Origin: Cryptomeria japonica
Taxonomy: Eukaryota; Streptophyta; Pinopsida; Cupressales; Cupressaceae
DNA length: 64,000 nt
Assembly: GCF_030272615.1 (NCBI RefSeq)
Contig: NC_081409.1
Location: 912,356,340 to 912,420,339, forward strand
Direction of reading: 5' to 3'
Below the pieces are notes generated by a model that was given only the letters and a program-made list of their open reading frames with translations, did not search any database and had not been told where the DNA came from. Shown here in pieces: positions 1 to 10,495 of this stretch (positions are counted from its first letter, which is position 1; every line of letters starts with the position of its first letter). The position numbers were made by a program, and so were the translations under genes.

Positions 1-2125
1 TGGATTGATTGCAAAACTGAATAGGACATCTGAAGACTTGAATACTGTTGTTTGATAGTAGAGAAAATTGAGAATCTTGATCTTTCTGAGGTTCCTAAGG
101 ATCTTGAGGAGGATGGAGACATCCTAGATACTATATATGATAAGAACAAAGTTATTAGATCAGCTTTGCCTCTTATCAAGTGGTCTCAAAAGGATAATAC
201 CTCAATAAAGACCAGATTCCAAAATATTCTTGCCAACACCAATGTTTGGTTAAATGTACATGGTGTTCAACTAAAGCCTTTCCAAACCGAATCATTTGAA
301 GATGATACCATAGGGCCTAAGGGAAAGACTTATAAATTGAGGACCAAAATTAGACATGATCCTATGGCTCTTAAAGGTCCAAAGTTCAAATTCATAGTTG
401 GGAAAAGCAGGAGTCAAGGTGAGTCTTTAACTCAAGAGACTCAAACTCATGAAGAGGTTGAGGAAGGAGAAGAAGATAATGAAGGTGAAAAAAAAGAAGA
501 AGATGAACTTGAAAAAGAATGAGAACAAGAGGAAGGAGAATTTGATAAGGAGAGATTACCTAAAATTCCAAGTACTTCCCAGTCTCAAGAGACACAAGAA
601 GGTATTCCTCCTACATCATGTGATGTTATAGGTACCACTTCCATTTAAGTTTCTGACACTATTCCTTTAGGTTCCATTGTTTCATTTTCATCACAAGCTC
701 CTGAAATTCATGTCATTCCTTCCACATCCACTAGTGAATCTACCTTAGACACACCTCACAACAATCTTGATATTGTTTTCCTTCTCAATCTGTTTGAGGT
801 TACTTCTTCGATGTTGGAAGATTTTGATAAATTTGTTAGAAACCCAAGTTCTTCCTAGGGTTTCTATAGCTCAAAATCCACCTTCCATTGTTAACTCTAC
901 TCCACCTATTGTTACTACAAGTGTTCAGTCTTAGGAGTTGGCAACACAAGTGCTGATTGTTGGAGTGGATGATGATACACCTTTTCCACCATGGCTAGTA
1001 TCTAACACTCCTAAGAGAAAGAAACAAGCCATCTCTCCATATGACTTTGATTTCAGTCAGTTGGTGCCTGTTAAGTCCAAGGGTATGAAGAAGGCCAAGA
1101 CTTTACCAAAGGTAAAAGTGGATAAATCAAAGCACAAATATGTGGAAATGACAATTCCTCCTCTAAGCACTAATTTGGATAAAGTGTAGTGCTCTGATTA
1201 CGTTATCAAAATGATTGATCTAGGCAAGCAAACACATCAAGGAATAGTGGAGGATGATCAAACATATTTTCGACATCTTGTGACAATGTTTAGTGAAGAG
1301 AAGGATAAGAATTTTTTTTTGAAGAAACAGGTAGATCAACTCACTAATGTTTTGATCAAGATAACCAAAAAATCAAAGTTAGTTGAACTTGTCACCTCTT
1401 TAGTGGATGGAAAAATCATTAGATAAGCTGAACAGATCAATTCTCATGGAAAATCAGTTAGTGAGTGGATGGATAGGCTTATGAGTCAAGGGAGTCATTT
1501 GATAGGCTCTGTTGTTACTTTGGTACAAATAGCTTAGAAGGTATCAGTTCTAAATTTGACAAAACTTTAGATCTTTTGTTACATTGGATACATATGAGGA
1601 GGACTTTGACTCTTAGTTGAAGTTAGAGGATTTCCAATTCTATGTTATAGTTGATATATACATATATTGAACAAAGGGAAATGCTGGAACATCAAATGAA
1701 ACACCTTGGAGGCACTTGTCAAAGATATAAGGAAAGCTTATAAGGAATGTAATGACAAAGGGAAGGAAATCATTGATAAGATACAAATTCTCCCTTGCAC
1801 TTTCCTTGATGAGAATCAGAAGCCCCTTCACGAAGATATCATCATCAAAGAATTTAGTTTACTAATTAGTGAAGAGGTCGATAAATAGGTTTTCTCATTG
1901 TCCTCAATTGATAAGTTGATAGATATCCAAGTAAATTTGGATGATCTAGCCTCTCTTTTGAAAAAGCACAAGAAATGTTTCATAAGCCTTCAAGCCTCTA
2001 TAACTCGGGTCAAGATCATTAAAAGTCACACCAAATGTCCTGATGGGGAACAAATGAAAGTAGTTATGCAAAAGTTCAAAGAGTTTATGAAACATGATCA
2101 AAATGGAGTGTTTGGTGACACTTAG
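1..2125 (+). pseudogene. Decayed long ORF, unknown retroelement-associated protein
   Basis: One degenerate reading frame runs from the window edge to a TAG at 2123-2125, with a frameshift near 850-870 and in-frame stops (for example TGA at 520-522, TAG at 1187-1189). The first part (about 52-520) is a mixed region ending in a strongly acidic Glu/Lys tail. It is followed by a Ser/Thr/Pro-rich stretch (540-930), a basic stretch (about 1000-1150), and a C-terminal third rich in Lys, Glu and Leu that could form coiled coils. No catalytic motif is visible and I do not recognise the family. The first residues include IDCKTE, which resembles IDCKIE near the start of the accessory ORF at 54133. Composition and layout also match that ORF, so I infer a related retroelement accessory protein. 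The 5' end lies outside the window. It could instead be a decayed host gene. Confidence 0.45.
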
Positions 2126-3549
2126 CATTTTTCATAGTTTAGATTTGAAGATGCATGTTTGAATAAGAATTTGACACTTCAAGTGTCATTTTGTATTTAC
2201 ATTTTTGCACTTAGGCAATGCACGAGTCCAAAGTAAAATAGGACTCTTCTTTGATTTAGTCATCATTTTTTCCTAGATTTTCTCAACACACCTCACCTAT
2301 ATAAATGAGGTTTCTTATTTTAATATGGATCTAGAATCTCTAATCTATATGCAACAAAACTCTGCGGAAGTGAAGAGAAAAAGTGAAACTTTGTGTTCCT
2401 ATTGTTATTTTACAAACTTGATCAAGTAAGAAGAAAGCTTTGGCATCCAAACTTTGTGTTGGATTCATTTGTGGTTTATGGTGAGAGTGTTCTTATGTCA
2501 TTATTGTTATAAGTTCTTATTTTTCTCAAGTAAAGGTGTTGTTGAGGAAATATTATTAAAGAGTAGAAACAATTGTTGGTTTGTGAACTTTGTGCCATAT
2601 TTCAGCTATTGTTAATAGAATTAGGAGTTAGTGAATGCGATATAATTTTGAAAAATTTCACATTGGTATTTTCAATATAAAGTTAGATGAAATATAATAA
2701 GATAGCATTTCAAAGACTTTGTTCTTTATTGTGCCATCTTGGAAAATGAATATTAATTTGAAGACTTTGAGCTTTGTTTTATCATTTTGAAAAAAATATT
2801 GTTAAAAGTTGTAATAGGATATTAAGATAAAGACTTTGAGATTTACTTTGAATATCTCAATTTAATATCATGGGTTACAAAAGGAATTATTTGAAGAAAG
2901 GTTGATAGGACAACAATGATTTTTAAGACTTTGAGCTTAAGCATTCTTTCCCATCCCGGGGAAGCAACGAAGGACTTTGGGCCTTTATAGAAACTTTTCT
3001 TCTTTACTTATTTGTATTTTGATCATTCTTATAGTTTTGAGTTAATTTGTAACATTGAAATTGTAAGAATTATTGTTACTCTATATTGTAAATTCTTTCC
3101 TGAAGAAAGAGGAGAGAATAACATCTCTTCTAAAGAAAGAGAATAGGATGATGCACCACCCAAGTTTAGATTAGAAATCAAAATTTGTACCGTATTATAA
3201 TAAAGTAGAGTAATAAACTAAAGGGGGAGCCTTCCCTTAAAATTACGAGACATTTAATCTCACACACTGTTGCTGAAACCACAATTTTGTAAACTCATCT
3301 AGTTTGCAAAATTTTCAACCAACAATAAGCAAATTCAGGCCTTTTTGGAGAGCATACAAATATTTTCCAATACCTATTTTTAAGGTGGTGATCTTAAGAG
3401 TAAAGTTTTTTTCCTTGATGGTGAGCAAAAGTCAATATAACAAATTGTCCAACTAAAAGGCAATAAGATAGCTAAGGGTCTAGTCTCTTTTAAGGACTTA
3501 TTTCTTAGGCATGACATAGCTATCAAGAAGAAGATAAATGGAGCAATCA
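2126..3549. other. Non-coding, possible LTR or promoter remnant
   Basis: No supported reading frame. A perfect inverted repeat TGACACTT/AAGTGTCA with a 1-base loop lies at 2172-2188, and a TATA-like TATATAAA at about 2297-2304. About five copies of a short word close to AAGACTTTGAG recur between 2710 and 2985. The position just after the decayed ORF and the TATA box fit a 3' LTR, but no second copy is present in the window to prove it. Confidence 0.3.
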
Positions 3550-4590
3550 ATAGTTTAGGGAAGTATGCAACAATTAATGTTGGTAGCCCTGATGATCCAA
3601 AGTTAGCTTGTATTGGTAAGTGTTGTACACCTAAGGAAAGGAGTAAATTGATTATATTGTTGATTAAGCTCATCAAGATATTTTTGCACGGTGTTATGAT
3701 GACTTGAAGAATTTCATGGATGAGAGACTGCAACATCATATCCCTTTGAAACTAGGGACCTCTCTTTTTAGGCAAAAACAAAGGACATATATCCTAAGAT
3801 AATATGTGCAATTTTAAGAGACATGGATAAAATTACGAAGGCATGAATTGTTTACCCCATCCTCACTCTACCTAGGTAGCAATTATAGTTCCAATTTGAG
3901 AGAAGAATGGACAAATTAGAATTTATGTTGAATTAAAATTTTTGAATAAGTCCTCTTTGAAAGATAACTACCCATTACCCATGATGGATCATGTGCTTTA
4001 GACTATTGCAGCAAATAAAATGATGTCTATACTGGATGGTTTTTTAAGATACAACAAGATAAGTGTGGCAAAGGAATACCATAAGCCAACTTTCATTACA
4101 CCATGGGGAACCTTCGCTTACAACCGCATGCCCTTTGGTATGGTAATTTTTTCAGGCCCATGGATCTGTCCTTTGGAGATCTAAAAAACAAAATAATAGT
4201 TAACTACCTTGAAGATCTCAAGTGTTTATTTTCAAAGAAGAGATAAAATCATCTCAAGGATTTGGAAAGGATTTTGTAGATGTGTAAAGAGAATGATATT
4301 TATTTGAATCCAAATAATTCTATCTTTGGTGTGACACATTAAAAGATTTTGGAGGATATGGTTTCCAAGAAAGGAATAAAGATTGAACTAGAGAGGGTCA
4401 GAGAAATCCAACAACTTAGTTTAATTTTGAATAGAATGATAGTTAAATCGTTATTTGGATAGGTAAACTTTTAAAGGAAGTTTGTTCTTGATTTTTCTAA
4501 AATTACTAGACATATCATGGAAATAGTGAAGGCAAAACAAGGCTTCAAGTGGAATGAGTCAGGTAATTTCAATAACTACTTCATTATCTT
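3550..4590 (+). pseudogene. Ty3/Gypsy pol relic (reverse transcriptase)
   Basis: Translation of the + strand across several frames gives the usual order of a plant Ty3/Gypsy pol. First comes a linker like VGSPDDPKLACIG (near 3579). Then KDNYPLPMMD (about 3963), a region like MSILDGFLRYNKISVA (about 4022-4070), and FITPWGTFAYNRMPFGM (about 4093-4143), all typical of the reverse transcriptase fingers and palm. After these come a decayed palm/thumb region and a connection-domain stretch near 4480-4560 with a pattern like FSKITR. Many stops and frameshifts are present, and the YxDD catalytic motif survives only as a weak match (near 4205). No LTRs could be assigned, so this is an old fragment rather than a copy with defined ends. 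Confidence 0.72.
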
Positions 4591-5235
4591 TGTTATCCAT
4601 CAAAACACAGTATGTCAACCATCTTATTACAAGTTGACAAGCAACTAAAGAGAGAGTTAGTGAACTTGAATTTTTGCTGACAAGGGGTTTTTCTTAAGGG
4701 CCGTATTACTGAAAGAGAAATTAAATGTGACTTTAAAGGCTTTGGGAATGAAAGGCATTGAGGCAAAGGAGTGGTAGATACAAGACACAGGAAAAACCAC
4801 TCCCAAGATTGAACTAATAATAAAAAAGAAGGATACGTCAATCGAACTGACCAAAAATTGGGCAACACAATCCTAGCCATCACCATCAAATGAATTATAA
4901 TCTAATCTTACTATTGTAGTCATGTGTCTCTATTGTCCTCAATCTCCCACATGTATTAGCATGCCACCTCATTCTTGTGTGAACATGCCTTCGTGGAAGC
5001 ATCTTTGAATTCTACATCAACCCCACAGGAGTGAGCATGACTTACCCCACTCCATGTTCACACATGTATGAGCATACTAGATTAGAAGATTATAAGCTCT
5101 CCACCACTCCTTCACTCATGCATGTGTCTGCATATCCTTTACACATGTCACCTTACCCACACATTTGTAAGAATTCCTTTCCTTTCTCCTCAAGGGACAC
5201 ATATTTTCTCCATATCATTCCGTTTATTCTCTCTT
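4591..5235. other. Unassigned AT-rich DNA
   Basis: The left part may continue the decayed Gypsy pol (towards RNase H) but I cannot follow a frame. The right part (4950-5230) shows several words close to CACACATGTATGAGCAT and is low in coding signal. No feature is supported. Confidence 0.3.
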
Positions 5236-6264
5236 CAAGTAGCTCAAAAATTGATAACCCTCAATGGATATCAATTTTTGCAAATATTTAACAATCTTTT
5301 ACCAAATTAAATAAACTTGTTAGCAATTTTAGAAAGTTATAGGCACCATGAACATTCTAACTAGCTCTGACAACTAGACTTATCAATAAAAATCTCATAA
5401 CTACTTGCAACCCATTGCAAATTTGAAACAAACATGTTCATAAAAACTTCTCACATCCAAATTCAAGCTTCTCTTTCTCTGAAATTCCTTCCTTCATGTG
5501 CTAGGATTCTCTTCTCTTCATTCTTGCTTTTTGGGATCTACAAACTTCTTCGTTTTAAACCTTCTCTCCTTCCTCTATTTTGGACGTTGCATATATCTTC
5601 AAAATCTGCAATTCTACTTATTTTCTCCATTTTCTTCTTGGCATATGGATTCTCCAGGTATCTGCTCTTGCAAGTGGTAGGCAAGATTCCCTTATATCTC
5701 CTCCCAACATTTCTAATCTCTTTTCTACTCCACCTCTTGGTGCATGTGACAAGAAAAGACAAACAATAGGAAAATTTGAATTTGAATTTTTTAGCACAAG
5801 CAACAACAAATTTTCCAATAACATGCTTGGGCTTTGGATTTTTACCTCTTTCAAATTGTTGAAGAAATTCTATTTAATAAGACACTAAATACATGACATG
5901 CAAAACATTGGATCCTCATTTCTTCTAAAGTTTACAAATTTAATTTCCAACATGTTGGATGTGTGCAAAGAGTGTCTGAATCCATTAACAAAATTGCATT
6001 AAAAAGTTGTAGAGTCACCAATTTTTCATGTTTAATTTGAATATGCAAATATGTTTCAATTGATCTGAAAACTTGAATATCAAGATTTTTCACCTTCATC
6101 TACAAGGATACAAGTAGATCATAATTTATCTACAAGGACTAACATACCTAAAATCAAGCCAAAATCCCCAAAAAGTCACTTTTGAACACTAGGTGCTTCA
6201 ACCTCTCTTTCCAACAACTTTTCTTCAAATTTTCAACATTTTGAAACTTGGATATCTTGCATCA
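5236..6264 (-). repeat. 3' LTR copy of minus-strand non-autonomous element
   Basis: Alignable by eye along its length with 8345-9263. Shared blocks include GGCACCATGAACATTCTAAC (near 5342 and 8453) and TTTTGGGATCTA (near 5529 and 8640). It carries extra sequence near 5850-5960 that the other copy lacks, and its outer end has lost the TGATGC terminus. Confidence 0.6.
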
Positions 6265-8344
6265 AAAATCTTGACTAAAAAGAAATGTTTCATGAGTTTG
6301 TTCTTCATCCATTGTTCTCTCTCATCCTCATTTTCGTTCTTCTTCTAAACCTTACTTTGCACCTTTGTGTCTCTTCCTTTCTTCATCTTTCCTCTCTTTC
6401 TCCTTCTCATAAAAGCTACCTTACTATACCATGATTCAACCTCCCACTCAATCTCACTACCTTCATCACTTGCATACAAGTTAGCTCCAACAAATTTGTG
6501 AAAATCAATGAATTGTAAATATTTCTCACCTATTTATCCTTCATTTTTCTTATTCTTGTAGGTCAATGTTATGTTAATCTCACAAAAACTCAATATGCAA
6601 CCTATAATTGCTGCACCTAACCACTCTTTTTTCTCTACATTCTTTCACCATTTCTTCCAAAGAATTAGCTTCAATACCAAACACAAACTTTGATAAAAAA
6701 TGACATTTGCTTTTGAAATACATCTTTCTCTATTTCTGCAACTTCTCATCTAATATTTTCATATAATCCCTTTATAGCCATAACATTTGCATGTGAATAA
6801 ACATCAACAACATTTTCGAAAAAATCAGATTGTACGTCACTGTTCTCTACTACAACTTTATTATTCTTCACCTTTGCAACTTCACAATAATCTCATACAA
6901 CAATGCTATTCTTTTCATTTATTTTCTCATGCAAAAATTTATGCATCTCTTTAATACCAAGTTCTCTTTCACAAATATCATGAAAATGACCCTTTATCTA
7001 TGTGTTTTCTTGTTTCTCTACTGTTACCCAAACTTTTTAGTTTTGATTGTCTATTGCAATATTGTTGTTCTCTTCTTTTACCTCATCCCCTACACTCAAT
7101 TGGACCATTTTCTTCAACCTATTTATGTCCTTTCAAGGATCGATGAATGCCCCAACTTCATATTCATTTACTTCAACATATTTTTTTAATCTTTTCTACA
7201 TGCAAATCAATATTATTCTTATATTTGAAAAATTTAGAAAAATGAATTAATACCTCTTTTGTTACTATTGAAACTTCTTCTTTTATACATGAAACCATCT
7301 CATCATCTACTTTTATTGCTTCCAAAAGACATTTATTAGTTGCTAACTCTTTTCTTTCCTCATTATATTCTTTATCTTGCATGCAGATCTCTTCTAAATT
7401 CTAGTGCCATATGTGTGACACACTACTATTTAAACAAATTCTAGCACATGAATAATGGGATTCATCTTTTCCCATATTAATTTCCTTTGTCACCTCTCTC
7501 TCAAATAACTTTTTTATCTTCTTTATCTTCTCTTTCTTTCTCTATTATTTCTTTATGCTTATCTTCTTTTCTTTCTTTGTTTCAAATATAATGGTGCAGG
7601 TTTCTCCCACATGTTTTGCCTTCGATAACCTCCCCATGATAGGGTTGTAGTAATGCATCTTCTCATCTCTCTTTTTGCTAACCTCTTTACCCAATCTCTC
7701 TATTTCATGAGAGATATTCAGCTCTTCTCCTTCTTTTAGATAACATTCCACCCTTTCATCACTTCTTTCAACTTTACACCTTTCATTAGCCACTACACAT
7801 TTTCATGTAATCTATTTTCTTGTTTTCTTTTGGCCTCTCAATTTATTTTCTTTGTTCATTCTCTATCACATCCAATCTAGCCTTGATCTTGTTTAGTTGT
7901 TTAATAAGAAATTTTGTGAACATCTTGTCTTGCCATTCTTCCCAAGGTAAAATACTCATAGGTCTTCTAATGACCCATCTCATCTTTTGATTCAAATGCA
8001 TCTTTAGAGACTCACAAATTCCTATACAGTTACAAGTCCTCCTTGCAACAAAAATTATCACATAACACTACCCTCTACCTAACACAGACTATGGAAGATG
8101 CACCTCTCACAACCCCTCTACTCTCTCTGTCTCTCTATGGAGGAAGTTGTATACTTTCTACTTAGATTTATCTTTGCTAGAGGATAGTACTTACAAACCC
8201 TCCCTCGTGCTTGCAATAACAAGCTTTCTCTCATGCCCGTGACAAACAAACTCTCTCACAACTCTCTCTTTCTCAACACTCTCATACCTCAATCTTCAAG
8301 CATAATTATCACCATGCCAACAATCTTCTTGCTTTTATACCAAT
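6265..8344 (-). pseudogene. Internal region of non-autonomous element, decayed gag-like
   Basis: On the minus strand short open stretches lie at 8061-7843, 7793-7545 and 7382-7173. They are separated by stops and frame changes. The encoded peptides are rich in Lys, Glu and hydrophobic residues (for example RWVIRRPMSILPWEEWQDKM near the start), a composition that suggests helical or coiled-coil protein. No zinc knuckle, protease, integrase or reverse transcriptase motif is seen. I do not recognise a family. The order on the minus strand (primer site, then these frames, then the second LTR) is what a Gag-only internal domain would show. Confidence 0.4.
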
Positions 8345-9263
8345 TGATGCAACTAAACAATGGAGAACCCGCAATGGGTGTCAATTTTTGTAGCTCTATA
8401 ATAATATTTCACAATTTCAAATAAACTTGCAAGCAAATGCAGTAAACTATAGGCACCATGAACATTCTAACTAGTTCTCCCAAACTAAATTCATCAATAA
8501 AACTTGCACAACTATTGGCAAACCATTGCAAATCTGACACAAACTTGTTCAAAACAACTTCTCACATCCAACACCAAGCCTCTCTTTCTTTGAAATTTCT
8601 TCCTTCAAGTGCTAGCATTCTCTTCTCTTCATTCTTTCTTTTTGGGATCTAGAACATTCCCCACTTTCAGCCTTATCTCCTTCCTCTTTCTTGCACATTG
8701 CATGTATCTTCAAAATCTACACTTTTATTTCTTTTCTCTATTTTCTTCTTGGCATATGAATTCTCTAGGTATCCCCTCTTGCAAGTGGCAAACAAGATTA
8801 CCCTATAACTCCTCCCAAAGTTGCCAATCTATTTTCTACTCCACCTCCTGGTGCCTAGGATGGAAAAATGACCAAAATAGGGGTGCTAGAATTTGAATTT
8901 TCGAGGAGAGGTGACAATAAATTTCTATTAACATGCTTGGGCGTTGGATTTTTTCCTCCTTCAAATGCGAAGAGTGCCCAAAGCCATTAATAAAATTGCA
9001 CTAAAAATTGTTGACACTCCAATTTTCATGTTTAATTTGAATATGCAAATATCTTGCAATTGCCTTCAAAACTTGAACATCGGAAGTTTCTACCTTCATT
9101 TACAAGAATACAAGTGTATCATAATTTATCAACTAGGAATAACATACTGAAAATCAAGCCAAACTCCCAAAAAAGTCACATTTGAACACTATGTGCTTTG
9201 ACCCCCTCTTTCCAACAACTTTTCAAGTTTTCAACATTTTGCAATCTGGATGCTATTGCATCA
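8345..9263 (-). repeat. 5' LTR of minus-strand non-autonomous element
   Basis: 919 bases starting TGATGC and ending GCATCA on the + strand. Homologous to 5236-6264. The adjacent decayed Met-tRNA primer site at 8331-8342 marks it as the 5' LTR on the minus strand. Confidence 0.6.
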
Positions 9264-9686
9264 TCGCTTGTGACACTTGAGACAAGGATATAAGCTTTTA
9301 ATGTATGTTTGCACAATTCTCAAATCCTCACCTTTAATCAAACTTTTCATTTTAGCCTTTTATTTCCTCCATGAAAAAACTATAAATCTAAGGAATTCCT
9401 TTTCATTTTGATCACCCACATTCATGCTAATCTTATATTTCCATTTTGATATCAACTAACCCATTGCTATCATGTTATTGTTATTCTCGAACATTGATCG
9501 ATCCACATTGTACAACAAAAATCAACATACATTTTTCTAAACACGTCAAGTGGAGAGTTTGATGCTCTTCTCTTCAATTTTATTAGATGAGCAAAGAAAA
9601 ACTACATATAAAGGTCTATATATTGCATTTGAATCTTTGTATTTCATGCTTTGTTTTTTCTTGCCTTCATTAAAATTAAAAATATT
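9264..9686. other. Unassigned AT-rich DNA
   Basis: Nothing recognisable between the minus-strand element and the target duplication of the Gypsy element at 9687. Confidence 0.4.
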
Positions 9687-9691
9687 GAAAG

Positions 9692-10475
9692 TGTAGACAC
9701 CTAAAATTGTGCAGTCTAATTAAATAAATATCTTTATTTATTTGAGTATTTTAGCCTAATTCTTCTATTGATTGAATAAATCTTTATTTAATTAATTAAT
9801 TCATTTATCCTCTTCTAGCCTTATTTCTCATTTAAATAAATACATTTATTTATTTAAATTATCCTTTTCCTAAATTAAATAAATATCCTATTTATTTAAT
9901 TGATCCCACTTCCTCCATTAATTAAATAAATCTTTATTTATTTAATTAATTCATTATCCTTTTCCACCTATGACACATGTCATTCATCTCTTAATTCCTA
10001 CACTACCTACCCTCTTATTATTTTCTTATTTCCTCTACCTACCCTTTAATCATAGCCGACCATTTATCTTTTACACCTCTCAATCTTATCCCTCCATTTC
10101 TTATGGTGCCTTCTATATAAGGATATGCTTCCTTCATTATCAAACCCCCCTGCAGACTACCCGACTACTCTATGCTTTCGAACTTTCATATGCGATCAAG
10201 CCTACTTGCAACCACATTTCCATTCTTTGTTGAGCTCTTGTGCACACATAAAATCTGAGAGCAGATATATCAAGAAAGATCAATGGAGATAGGAAGAATG
10301 GAGATCCAAACCCTATTGGACATGTGATGGTATAATCTTTGTGATTTCATTTGATTTGCATTGTCTTAGGTAATCTTCATATGTTATTGTGGATCTTTGT
10401 TGTTGTTAGGCTAGGGTTTTGTGGTTGAATTCATTTAGCCTTTCAATATTGTTTTATCCATTTTCACTATATACA
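9692..10475 (+). repeat. 5' LTR of Ty3/Gypsy element (784 bp)
   Basis: TG...CA ends, next to GAAAG. Its right part (from about 10138) is nearly identical to 14867-15197. Its left third contains several AT-rich inverted repeats built from TTAAATAAAT and ATTTATTTAA (9715-9955). A TATATAAGG near 10113 is a good TATA-box candidate for the element's own transcript. Confidence 0.85.
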
Positions 10476-10477
10476 TT

Positions 10478-10495
10478 TTGGCACACTCAGTGGGA
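10478..10495 (+). other. Putative primer-binding site, Gypsy element
   Basis: TGGCACACTCAGTGGGAC begins two bases after the 5' LTR, where a tRNA primer pairs. The TGGC start is usual for plant Gypsy elements, but I cannot assign the tRNA with confidence. Confidence 0.5.

Larger units (their letters stand above)
5236..9263 (-). mobile_element. Probable non-autonomous LTR retrotransposon, minus strand
   Basis: Two direct repeats of about 0.9-1.0 kb (5236-6264 and 8345-9263) flank about 2.1 kb that contains no pol. The right copy begins TGATGC and ends GCATCA, the short inverted ends of an LTR; the left copy also ends GCATCA but its outer end is eroded. On the minus strand, directly next to the right copy, lies TGGTATAAAAGC (+ coordinates 8331-8342). 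This is a decayed match to the initiator-Met primer-binding site TGGTATCAGAGC used by the Copia elements here, and it sets the orientation. I could not find a matching target duplication. The lack of pol fits a large non-autonomous derivative (LARD-like). Confidence 0.6.

Noticed and set aside
3380..3739. Minus-strand open frame of 119 codons
   Set aside because: It lies opposite the start of the Gypsy pol relic on the + strand and has no motif; it is a shadow.
5434..5769. Hydrophobic open frames at 5434-5769 and 8609-8896
   Set aside because: They fall inside the paired direct repeats of the non-autonomous element; the frames are not conserved between the two copies.
6830..7189. Hydrophobic + strand frame of 119 codons, like a membrane protein
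   Set aside because: It is AT-rich low-complexity sequence opposite the minus-strand element frames; there is no family signal.
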